Shown here: in pieces, positions 1 through 8,000 of the stretch
Layout: the number at the start of each line of letters is the position of its first letter
Numbering within the stretch: position 1 is the stretch's first letter
From: UBA817 sp049889215
GTDB taxonomy: Bacteria; Margulisbacteria; Marinamargulisbacteria; UBA817
Assembly: GCA_049889215.1 (NCBI GenBank)
Contig: JBMHDV010000003.1
Location: 1-57,617, forward strand
Length of the DNA stretch: 57,617 nt
Reading direction: 5' to 3'
The notes under the pieces: generated by a model
Databases searched by the model: none
Told to the model about the DNA's origin: nothing
The model's input: the letters and a program-made list of their open reading frames with translations, nothing else
Translations under genes and position numbers: made by a program

Positions 1-2
1 TA

Positions 3-1592
3 ATAGTAACGACTTCACAATTTAGTGAATTAAAAGCCATATCTGATTATTTTGATAATAATACTCTTTTAGAGACAAATACTTTAAGTGAAGCTGAAGG
101 AGATGATTACCTATATTCTGGAAAGGAAGAACAGTGTGATAAACTCAGTTTTCTTATCAAAAATTTAGACAATTGGAACACAAACCAATTTGAATCAGAG
201 TCAAGCCGTATTCAATTTGTTTCTTATCTGACGGAGTTTCAACCAAAAGAAAACATCAATAAAATCATTATTGAAAGGGTTTCAATATCACTTCCTAAAT
301 TAATAAATTCCTATGTATATTCTATACCTTACTTAGGTAAAGAAAAGGCCGATAAAACATATTTCGAATCATTGTTACATACAAAGACTATTTTTCAAGA
401 TTCTCAGATGATTACTAAAGTACTGAATAAAATGGACTTTTCATGTCTTTCTGAAGAAAGTATTACAACACTTGCCACGCTATTCTTTTATAATTTAAAT
501 GAGATTAATTTAAAGCGTGCTAGACTATCTAAAGATCAATTTAATGCATTGGTTTCTGGAATCGTAGCGAGCAAGGGAATGGTTGAAAATGCTCCGAAAT
601 TAACAAAGATTGTTTTAGGATATAACGTTACCTGTGACAATGACGCGATGAAGGCATTGGCAGCGAACGCTCAAGGCCTAAAAATACTTTACTTAGGAAA
701 TAACGTTACTTGTGACAATGACGCGATGAAGGCATTGGCAGCGAAAGCTCAAGGCCTAAAGGTACTTCGCTTAGGAAATAACGTTACTTGTGACAATGTC
801 GCGATGAAGGCATTGGCAGCGAAAGCTCAAGGCCTAAACTACCTTTGGTTAGGAAATAACGTTACCTGTGACAATGTCGCGATGAAGGCATTGGCAGCGA
901 AAGCTCAAGGCCTACATGTACTTTACTTAGGAAATAACGTTACCTGTGAGGATGACGCGATCAAGGCATTGGCAGCGAAAGCTCAAGGCCTACATGTACT
1001 TTACTTAGGAAATAACGTTACCTGTGACAATGACGCGATGGAGGTATTGAAAAATAAAGCTCAAGGCCTATATGTACTTTGTTTAAGTGGTAGAGTTACC
1101 TGTGACAATGACACGATCATTGCATTGGCAGCGAAAGCTCAAGGCCTAAAGACCCTAGATTTAGGAGATAACGTTACCTGTGACAATGACGCGATCAAGG
1201 CATTGGCAAATAAAGCTCAAGGCCTAGTAAATCTTTTCTTAGGAGATAACGTTACCTGTGACAATGAGACGATGAAGGTATTGGTAAATAAAGCGCAAGG
1301 CCTAAACTACCTTTGGTTAGGACATAACGTTACTTGTGACAATGAGACGATGAAGGCATTGGCAAATAAAGCTCAAGGCCTAAACTTACTTGTTTTAGGA
1401 AATAACGTTACCTGTGACAATGACGCGATGAAGGCATTGGCAGCGAAAACGCAAAGCCTAAACTACCTTTGGTTAGGAAATAACGTTACCTGTTTGCGTT
1501 CGACAAGACAACTTTTTTTTGAAAAAAACAGATCCCTAAATCGTATCGATTGTTATAACCAGACATACAATAGAAATCACCCCTTTAAATAG
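3..1592 (+). CDS. Leucine-rich repeat protein, 5'-truncated by the window edge
   Basis: The reading frame is open from base 3 with no in-frame stop, so the gene begins left of the window; a TTG at 372 would be only an internal start. About 200 residues without recognisable motifs precede eleven tandem 26-residue units built on L-x-x-L-x-L-G-N-N-V-T-C-D-N-D-A-M-K-A-L plus A-A-K-A-Q-G. The L-x-x-L-x-L-x-x-N core and following helix (A-L-A-A-K) match the RI/GALA style of leucine-rich repeat. A twelfth unit breaks off after N-V-T-C and is followed by a basic 30-residue tail. LRR proteins of this kind bind other proteins, and in intracellular bacteria they are often secreted effectors; that role is inference here. 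No signal peptide can be judged because the start is missing. Codon use is AT-rich, unlike the dap genes downstream. Confidence 0.85.
   Translation: MVTTSQFSELKAISDYFDNNTLLETNTLSEAEGDDYLYSGKEEQCDKLSFLIKNLDNWNTNQFESESSRIQFVSYLTEFQPKENINKIIIERVSISLPKLINSYVYSIPYLGKEKADKTYFESLLHTKTIFQDSQMITKVLNKMDFSCLSEESITTLATLFFYNLNEINLKRARLSKDQFNALVSGIVASKGMVENAPKLTKIVLGYNVTCDNDAMKALAANAQGLKILYLGNNVTCDNDAMKALAAKAQGLKVLRLGNNVTCDNVAMKALAAKAQGLNYLWLGNNVTCDNVAMKALAAKAQGLHVLYLGNNVTCEDDAIKALAAKAQGLHVLYLGNNVTCDNDAMEVLKNKAQGLYVLCLSGRVTCDNDTIIALAAKAQGLKTLDLGDNVTCDNDAIKALANKAQGLVNLFLGDNVTCDNETMKVLVNKAQGLNYLWLGHNVTCDNETMKALANKAQGLNLLVLGNNVTCDNDAMKALAAKTQSLNYLWLGNNVTCLRSTRQLFFEKNRSLNRIDCYNQTYNRNHPFK
624..1481 (+). repeat. 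Eleven tandem 78-bp units coding 26-residue LRRs
   Basis: Units start every 78 bp (624, 702, 780, 858, 936, 1014, 1092, 1170, 1248, 1326, 1404) and each begins aacgttac(c/t)tgtga. A partial twelfth unit starts at 1482. Neighbouring units are almost identical at the DNA level, including silent positions, and the variable positions cluster at the residues between the two conserved leucines of each unit (KI, KV, NY, HV, YV, KT, VN, NL). This looks like recent unit duplication or gene conversion with diversification of the exposed strand face. Confidence 0.95.
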
Positions 1593-1624
1593 TTGGAAGT
1601 TCACGAAGTAGATTCTGAGTTATC

Positions 1625-1644
1625 CCATAAACGATCGTTTGTGG
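1625..1644. promoter_or_regulatory. Near-perfect 20-bp palindrome upstream of dapC
   Basis: The sequence ccataaacgatcgtttgtgg is an inverted repeat with one mismatched pair, centred on acgatcgt. It lies about 90 bp before dapC in the 141-bp gap after the LRR gene. It could be an operator or the base of a transcript hairpin; no T-run follows, so it is not a classical terminator. The rest of this gap holds no gene that I recognise, only a 24-codon frame at about 1650. Confidence 0.35.
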
Positions 1645-1733
1645 TGAGCATGATGAGATTTTTGATTGGTGAGTCAGGGAATAATCAAGCATCAATCATT
1701 GCGAAAACCATCAATCACTTATAGGCTTATGGT

Positions 1734-2879
1734 ATGCCAAATTATAACACCGCCATAACCCAACAACCCGCTTATAAAATCACGGCGTTGCAAGATAAAG
1801 CACAGGCATTGCGTGATCAAGGCATCGATATCATTAATGCCACCATTGGCGATCCCAAAGACGATACCCCAGTAAATGTTCAACAAACACTGGTTCAATC
1901 CTTAACTTCCAAATCATATTCACAATACCCGCGCTACATTGGCACTGACGCATTACGAACAAATATTGCCAATTGGGCCAATAATGCCTACGGTAGTCAA
2001 TTGGATCCAGACACACAGATTGTGGCCTGCAATGGCACCAAAGAAGCCATTTACTCGTTTCCTACACTGTTTGACTGGTCAAACGGGCAAAGCATTCTGA
2101 TTCCATCATTATCGTATCCAGTGTATCAAATGAGCGCAAATTACATGCACATTCCAACCGTGTCGTTGCCGCTAACTGAATCCAGTGGCTTTTTACCGGA
2201 TTTAGATGCCATCGATCCAGCCGTTCTAGAAAACGCGCAACTATTTTGGATTAATTCTCCCCATAACCCGACCACGGCCATTGCATCGCTCGACTATTTA
2301 AAACAGTTGGTAAAGCTGGCAGAACAATATGACTTTATTGTTTGTTCGGATGAGTGTTACAACGACTTGTATTCCAATCAAGTCCCAGCCTCTATTTTGG
2401 AAGTTGATTCGGAAAATTGGGTCTGTTTTCGATCGTTATCAAAACGCTCCCACATGACGGGGTATCGGTCTGGTGCCATCATGTCCAATAACAAAACATT
2501 AATGGCCCACTTAAAAAAAATGCGATCACCCATGGGGGTTGGTAGCCCATCCTTTGTTCAATCGGCGGCGACTTGGGCGTGGGGTGATGAATCCCATGTT
2601 GCTAACCACCGCGATCATTACAATCAAAAGCGACTCAAGTTAAAACATGCCGTAGGGGCTGCCGGGTTGCAGGTCTTTGGTGGCGATGCCGGCTTTTACC
2701 TGTGGATCAAATCCCCACACCATGCCACATCCGAATCATTAAGTGATTGGTTTTTAGATCGTGGCATCTTGGTTACGCCAGGAACCGTCTTTGGCCCTGA
2801 CGGGGATCCGTACATTCGGTTGGTCTTTTGTTTAACTGACGATGTTTTGGATACCTGCATTCAACGAATCGCCAGTTGA
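1734..2879 (+). CDS. dapC: Succinyldiaminopimelate transaminase (class I/II aminotransferase)
   Basis: This 381-residue fold-type I PLP aminotransferase probably converts N-succinyl-2-amino-6-ketopimelate to N-succinyl-LL-DAP in the succinylase branch of lysine and peptidoglycan synthesis. Visible motifs are INSPHNPTT (about 187-195), the cofactor-binding CSDECYNDLY with its Asp (about 206-215), and the Schiff-base lysine in SLSKRSHMTGYRSG (about 235-248). Length is normal for the family. dapE and dapD follow directly on the same strand, which is the main reason for choosing DapC over another aminotransferase of the family. The ATG at 1734 has no strong Shine-Dalgarno site. Confidence 0.85.
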   Translation: MPNYNTAITQQPAYKITALQDKAQALRDQGIDIINATIGDPKDDTPVNVQQTLVQSLTSKSYSQYPRYIGTDALRTNIANWANNAYGSQLDPDTQIVACNGTKEAIYSFPTLFDWSNGQSILIPSLSYPVYQMSANYMHIPTVSLPLTESSGFLPDLDAIDPAVLENAQLFWINSPHNPTTAIASLDYLKQLVKLAEQYDFIVCSDECYNDLYSNQVPASILEVDSENWVCFRSLSKRSHMTGYRSGAIMSNNKTLMAHLKKMRSPMGVGSPSFVQSAATWAWGDESHVANHRDHYNQKRLKLKHAVGAAGLQVFGGDAGFYLWIKSPHHATSESLSDWFLDRGILVTPGTVFGPDGDPYIRLVFCLTDDVLDTCIQRIAS

Positions 2880-2892
2880 ATATTTCGCCATT

Positions 2893-2909
2893 CTTCAGCT
2901 ATGCTGAAG
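2893..2909 (+). promoter_or_regulatory. Small hairpin directly before the dapE start
   Basis: CTTCAGC-TAT-GCTGAAG is a perfect 7-bp stem with a 3-base loop ending two bases before the ATG at 2912. It lies where a ribosome binding site would be expected and could modulate dapE translation. An upstream in-frame TTG at 2876 overlaps the dapC stop and would place the hairpin inside the coding region, so its meaning depends on the true start. Confidence 0.35.
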
Positions 2910-2911
2910 CC

Positions 2912-3967
2912 ATGAGCACAGAACTCTTAATGAACTTATTATCAATTCCATCGCCCACCTATGGTGAGGGGCCAAAAGCTGATTTTTGCAGCCAATGGTT
3001 ACACACAGAGTTGCCACAAGCCGAGCAACAACGGTTTGGCAATAATATCATTGCCACCATGGGCAACCCTAGCCAAACGACGGTGGCCTTTGTTGGGCAT
3101 TTGGATACCGTTCCTGAATATTTTGAGCCTCGCATGGACGATCAACATATTTATGGCTCTGGCGCATCGGACATGCAAGCGGGTGTGGCCTGCTATTTAA
3201 ATTTTATTAAAACCCATACGGCAGCATTGCTCAATCGGTATCGGGTGATGATTATTTTATACGATAAAGAAGAGGGGACGCCATTGCATGAAAATGGCTT
3301 ACATGAATGCATTCAGCAAGCCGGCGACCTGATATCATCCATCGATGTTGCCATTGTAGCTGAACCCACCAACAATGCCTTGCAGTTGGGCTGTGTGGGT
3401 AGCATCCATACCACGGTAACAATTCCAGGCAAGGCCGCACACTCAGCTCGCCCATGGCATGGCGAAAATGCGGTCTACAATGCACTGCCATTCATTCAAA
3501 CAATGGCCAATATGCAACCAGTGAGGCAAACCATTCATGGCGTCGACTTTTTTGATGTCATGAGCATTACGGAAACGCAATGCAGTCCGGGCCGTACCAC
3601 GGTTCCAGATTGGTGGCGAGCCAACATTAATTATCGGTTTTCACCCATCCATACTCTGGATGCGGCCCGCACCCATGTGCAGGCCACCATTCAAGCGGCC
3701 TGCCCAACGGCAATCATCGAAGAATTAAATGCTGTCCCAGCTGGTGACGTGATTGATCACCCTGTGTTACAGTCAGCCAAACAATTATTGCCAGTTGAAG
3801 CCAAGCAAGCATGGACGGATGTTGCTCAGTTAACCGGGCAGGGGATTTGTGCCTTTAACTTTGGCCCTGGCCGCCAAGATCAAGCCCATCAACCCAATGA
3901 GTGTGTGAATGTGGCAGATATGGTACAATACGAAACATATTTACAACAATTATTATTGGAGGATTAA
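2912..3967 (+). CDS. dapE: Succinyl-diaminopimelate desuccinylase (M20 peptidase family)
   Basis: DapE hydrolyses N-succinyl-LL-DAP to LL-DAP and succinate using two zinc ions. From the ATG at 2912 it is 351 residues. The M20 pattern is complete: the first metal His/Asp in VGHLDTVPEY, the bridging Asp in SGASDMQAG, the catalytic Glu pair in YDKEEGTP, the dimerisation-domain His region GKAAHSARPWHG, and the C-terminal metal His in QDQAHQPNE. The frame stays open back to a TTG at 2876 that overlaps the dapC stop, adding 12 residues; I prefer 2912 because family members start shortly before the conserved LLSIPSPT strand. It sits between dapC and dapD, three bases before dapD, so the three are likely one transcript. 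Confidence 0.87.
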   Translation: MSTELLMNLLSIPSPTYGEGPKADFCSQWLHTELPQAEQQRFGNNIIATMGNPSQTTVAFVGHLDTVPEYFEPRMDDQHIYGSGASDMQAGVACYLNFIKTHTAALLNRYRVMIILYDKEEGTPLHENGLHECIQQAGDLISSIDVAIVAEPTNNALQLGCVGSIHTTVTIPGKAAHSARPWHGENAVYNALPFIQTMANMQPVRQTIHGVDFFDVMSITETQCSPGRTTVPDWWRANINYRFSPIHTLDAARTHVQATIQAACPTAIIEELNAVPAGDVIDHPVLQSAKQLLPVEAKQAWTDVAQLTGQGICAFNFGPGRQDQAHQPNECVNVADMVQYETYLQQLLLED

Positions 3968-3970
3968 CCC

Positions 3971-5011
3971 ATGGGATACATTGGCATTGGATTTCGACGA
4001 ACGCGCGGCACGACTGTTTTGGATGTGCATTACCCGATCATTTTAGAAGGGGCTGACGTTGTTGCGTCTTGCTTAAAATTAATTGGTGAATCAGCCACTG
4101 GGGTTGCCACCATTAACCAGGATCAATACCAGACATTACGCGATACCCACTTCTTAACGTTGCCCATCGATGTTGCTGGTGCTAGCGATTACCATTCACA
4201 CGATGTCATTGTTTGTTCAGTGACTGATTTGCAAGCTGCCATTGAATCCACCGAGGAGGCCTATTTTAAATTGCAATTGCTATCCCAGCGTTTGGTGAAG
4301 CCACACGGTCAAAATCTGGGCGGTATTTTTGGTCAGTTGCCCAACATTGCCTGGTCATCCATTGGCCCGATTTTGCCAGAGGATGTCCCCAGTGTGCAAG
4401 TGGCACAATCCATCAAAGGGACGCCATTAACAATTACACATGTCGATAAGTTTCCGTACATGGTCAACTACCATGTGCCAAGCGGTGTTCGAATTGCCGA
4501 TGGCAGTCGGGTACGTTTGGGCGCCTACTTGGGCGAAGGAACCACCATCATGCCAGCAGGCTTTGTCAATTTTAATGCGGGGACCTTGGGTAACGCCATG
4601 ATTGAAGGTCGAATTTCAGCGGGCGTTGTTGTGGGTGAAGATTCCGATGTGGGTGGCGGCGCCTCTATAATGGGAACATTATCTGGGGGCAACGATCACG
4701 TTATTTCTGTGGGTAAAAAATGCCTACTTGGCGCGAACTCTGGGATTGGTATTTCGTTAGGCGATGGCTGCACCGTCGCTGCTGGTTTGTATGTAACTGC
4801 GGGTAAGAAAATCACCTTAGTAAACGAATCCAATCAACCGGTGAATGTGGCTGGCGATGTTGTTTCCAATGGCGAGAACATTGTTAAGGCAGCTGAATTA
4901 TCTGGCTCTAACTATCGCTTATTCATCGAAGATTCACAAACCGGTGAAATTATATGTAAACCCAACACCAAAGTCATTCAATTAAACGAAGCATTGCATA
5001 GCAATAGTTAA
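3971..5011 (+). CDS. dapD: 2,3,4,5-tetrahydropyridine-2,6-dicarboxylate N-succinyltransferase
   Basis: DapD transfers succinyl from succinyl-CoA to tetrahydrodipicolinate, the first step of the succinylase branch completed by the two preceding genes. The 346-residue length matches the long DapD type known from actinobacteria and pseudomonads rather than the roughly 274-residue enterobacterial one. The C-terminal half is a left-handed beta-helix with hexapeptide-like turns (RLGAYLGEGTTIMPAGFVNF, GVVVGEDSDVGGGASIMG, CLLGANSGIGISLGDGC). A Shine-Dalgarno ggagg at 3957-3961 fixes the ATG at 3971. The gene ends 23 bp before the convergent giant gene; no obvious terminator hairpin lies between. Confidence 0.93.
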   Translation: MGYIGIGFRRTRGTTVLDVHYPIILEGADVVASCLKLIGESATGVATINQDQYQTLRDTHFLTLPIDVAGASDYHSHDVIVCSVTDLQAAIESTEEAYFKLQLLSQRLVKPHGQNLGGIFGQLPNIAWSSIGPILPEDVPSVQVAQSIKGTPLTITHVDKFPYMVNYHVPSGVRIADGSRVRLGAYLGEGTTIMPAGFVNFNAGTLGNAMIEGRISAGVVVGEDSDVGGGASIMGTLSGGNDHVISVGKKCLLGANSGIGISLGDGCTVAAGLYVTAGKKITLVNESNQPVNVAGDVVSNGENIVKAAELSGSNYRLFIEDSQTGEIICKPNTKVIQLNEALHSNS

Positions 5012-5034
5012 TTGGTTTAGTTAGTTCATTATTG

Positions 5035-8000
5035 TTATGTTGATATTCCTAAAAAACGATGAAATAGTTTTTTGTCAGACTCACTAAATAAATAGTTTTC
5101 CAGACATGTTTTTTCATTAATGTACCCATTTATTATCGGCCCAATTGAGTTAGGGAATATAACGGTGTTACAAAGTTGAATTGGGTATAAACGCATTGCT
5201 ACTTCTGCAAGTTGTTTTTTTGAATGAATATGCTGGGTAATTTGTTTTATGATTCTAATTTTTAAATTGACAATATTGTTTTTCATTTTCTCAAAAGGAG
5301 TTGGATCTATTTTATGGTTAGGTATTCGCTGTAATGTTTGTACAGCATGAGTGTAAAGTTCAATTTCATTAGATAGTTCTTTGTAATCATTAGAAAATTG
5401 ATCAACCAAACGACCAGACTCTTCAATAATTGGTCCATAAGTTGGAGCTTGTTCAATTCTATTAAGCATTTTGACTGTATAATTAAGTAAGAGGTCATTG
5501 AGATAATAAGTTGTTATGTATCTGAAGGCATTTGATAGTCTACTATTATTCGTAAATTTTTTTACTAATTCTGGAAACTGTTTGTTAAGATATTCACGCT
5601 GCATCATTTTTAATAATGGTGATCGAATTCTATTGATATTTTTATGAAGTTTCACTAAAAATAAGCAGTCATTTAAAATGATTTTATCTTCCTTTAGAAA
5701 GCTCTTTTTGTCTTCGTTTGGAAACTTTTGTTGGCAATGCGCTTTTAAGTCCCTAAGTTTATTATAGATTTTGTCTAATAACAGCTTATTGGAATTATTA
5801 AGCTTGGGGTAAGTTAAAGCATGAACCAGTCGATCTAGATAAAGATCAATGTTTTGACTGGGGGTTCTTTTCAATATTTTTTTTGCGGCATCATTGAATA
5901 ATAAATAGTTGTTAATCTGAATAGATAAAGTCTCTATCATTTTAATGTTGTTAAGCCCTTTATGACTGATTAAGTTGGGAGTATTCAGAGAAGATTTTAT
6001 ATGTTTAATTGTAGCAAGGCATTCACCAATTGTTTCGAGTTTAGTTTTAAGTTCATTTTCATATTTTGGTGTTAACTTATTTCGTTTTAGTATGGGGGCC
6101 GTTCGTTTTAAGCATTTTTTTAAAGTAAAATTAATCAAGTAATCCAAAAAGCTTCGTGTTTTTTTAAACACGTCGTATGGCTCTCGAAATGATCGCTTCA
6201 GGCCATTCAAAATAAAGGGGTCATTAAAAATAGTTCTTAATTTATTTGAGATTTCATCAAACTCAGATTCTTTAGATTCTAATTCTAAATTAGCTATCTT
6301 TAACGTTAATGAAGAATAAAAGTACAAAAGAATGTCATTAAAGTCATTTAAATGATGATTGTTCATGTGGTGCTGAAAGTGCGAATTAAGATTTTGGGTG
6401 ATGACACGATAGATATCTATTTTTAAGTCTGGAAAATTTTGAGTACATTTAATAATCATATTGATGCGTAACATTTGTTGCTGAATGATGTCATTATTGG
6501 GTTGTACATCATCAGCTAGCGAGATAGCGTTACTGCTCAAGATATGAATGTCTCTTAGTAAGCAAGCTTTTAAAATACCTTGGTTAGCTTCTTCAGTTTT
6601 AAATTTTTTCATTGCAATTGGGTAAACAATATTTAAAAAAGTGAGGCTCTGAAATTTTTTTAAGGAGCTTGCTACGTCTGAATAACTGAAATTCCTGTTA
6701 AATGCACCTTCTACAATTGTGGTGGCATAATGAATTCGATTTTTTTTATCAAGATTCATCATTGAATGAAGTGTATAAAAGGCTAGGTATAAACATAATT
6801 CAAAAAACGTTTTGGATGTATAACTTTTAGTCAGTTGAAAGTAAAATGTGCAAAACTGTTTTGGTGTTAATGCATTGATTAGCCCATGTTTTAGGATGTG
6901 CGTGATGGTAATGTTAGCAATTTTGTAATTAGAAAGAAGTTGGTTTTTTGTTTTCAGTTGTAGTTTTCCTGATATTAATTCTTTTACTGTTTTTTTATTT
7001 AATTCAGTTAATAATTTAATATCATTTAAATATTCGTTATCTGAAGATTGTAATATAGCCAAAAGTGCTGTTTGTTTTTTGAAGTACTCATTTAGGTCAG
7101 TTGATGTTTGGTTTGACCATACGTACAGTTTTTGTGACGCGTCGAGAAAATAATCAGAGAATAAGTTGTGAAACTCTTTTTGAGCCAGAACAAGTTTTGA
7201 GAATTCTTCGTCATCAATGATGTTAATATCATTTACCCCTTGAGTTAAATGTAGTTTAAGTATGTCTGGAATATTAAAAATAAAATCGCACATTCTTTGA
7301 AAATATTGTGCTTTCTCAGGTTGAAAGGTGCGTTGAATAAACGCTTTATACTTATCGACCTGTTCTTGGGTTGAACAAAATTCATCAAATAAATGAAATA
7401 AAACATTGAACTTTGAGAAAAGCATAGTCGACTTCTTTTTATAAAAACTTATCAATTGAGCCTTTAGGGTTAACATTAAGGTATGACCTTCAAATGTTTT
7501 ATAAATTAAAAGTTCTTTTTGAGGGATGTGGCGTAGTGATGCTTGAAAAACTTTATTTATGAATGACTCAGGTAGTGTTGCATTTGTTTGAAATAAAGTT
7601 TCAACATCAACAAAATTATGATAAAGCTCAATGAGTCGACGAAGATGAAACGCGTCAGGGTCATAATGGGTAAAAGAGTCTGAAATTTGTGTGAATTCAA
7701 CCTGACCATTATTGTCAATTGTTGTTTGAGCCGGCGAATATTTATAGTTTCCTGTATTAAAGTACCGTAATGGCGGTTTAGGGCACAGTGTAACGTCTTT
7801 ACTAGGGTGCTCCAAAATAAATTTGCAGTGTTGTTTCAATATTTTTTCTGTTAAAAATAATGCTGTTGATTTATACCCAGGTTGGTTTTGAAGTTCAGTC
7901 GAATCTTTAGCACAGTATGTTCGTAATGATACTGGTTTCGTTGCGATTAACTGAGCCATAGATAACTTGTTTGGTAACGATGATTCATTACAATCCTTAA

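Noticed and set aside
624..1481. Regular 78-bp repeats considered as a CRISPR array or satellite
   Set aside because: Units abut without spacers and stay in one reading frame that codes leucine-rich repeats.
1510..1530. T8 and A7 runs where the LRR array breaks, considered as a frameshift
   Set aside because: No LRR sequence continues in either other frame after the break, so this is a C-terminal cap rather than a frameshifted array.
2876..2911. TTG start for DapE overlapping the dapC stop
   Set aside because: It would add 12 residues not expected before the conserved start of the family; the ATG at 2912 fits better, though coupling by the TTG cannot be excluded.
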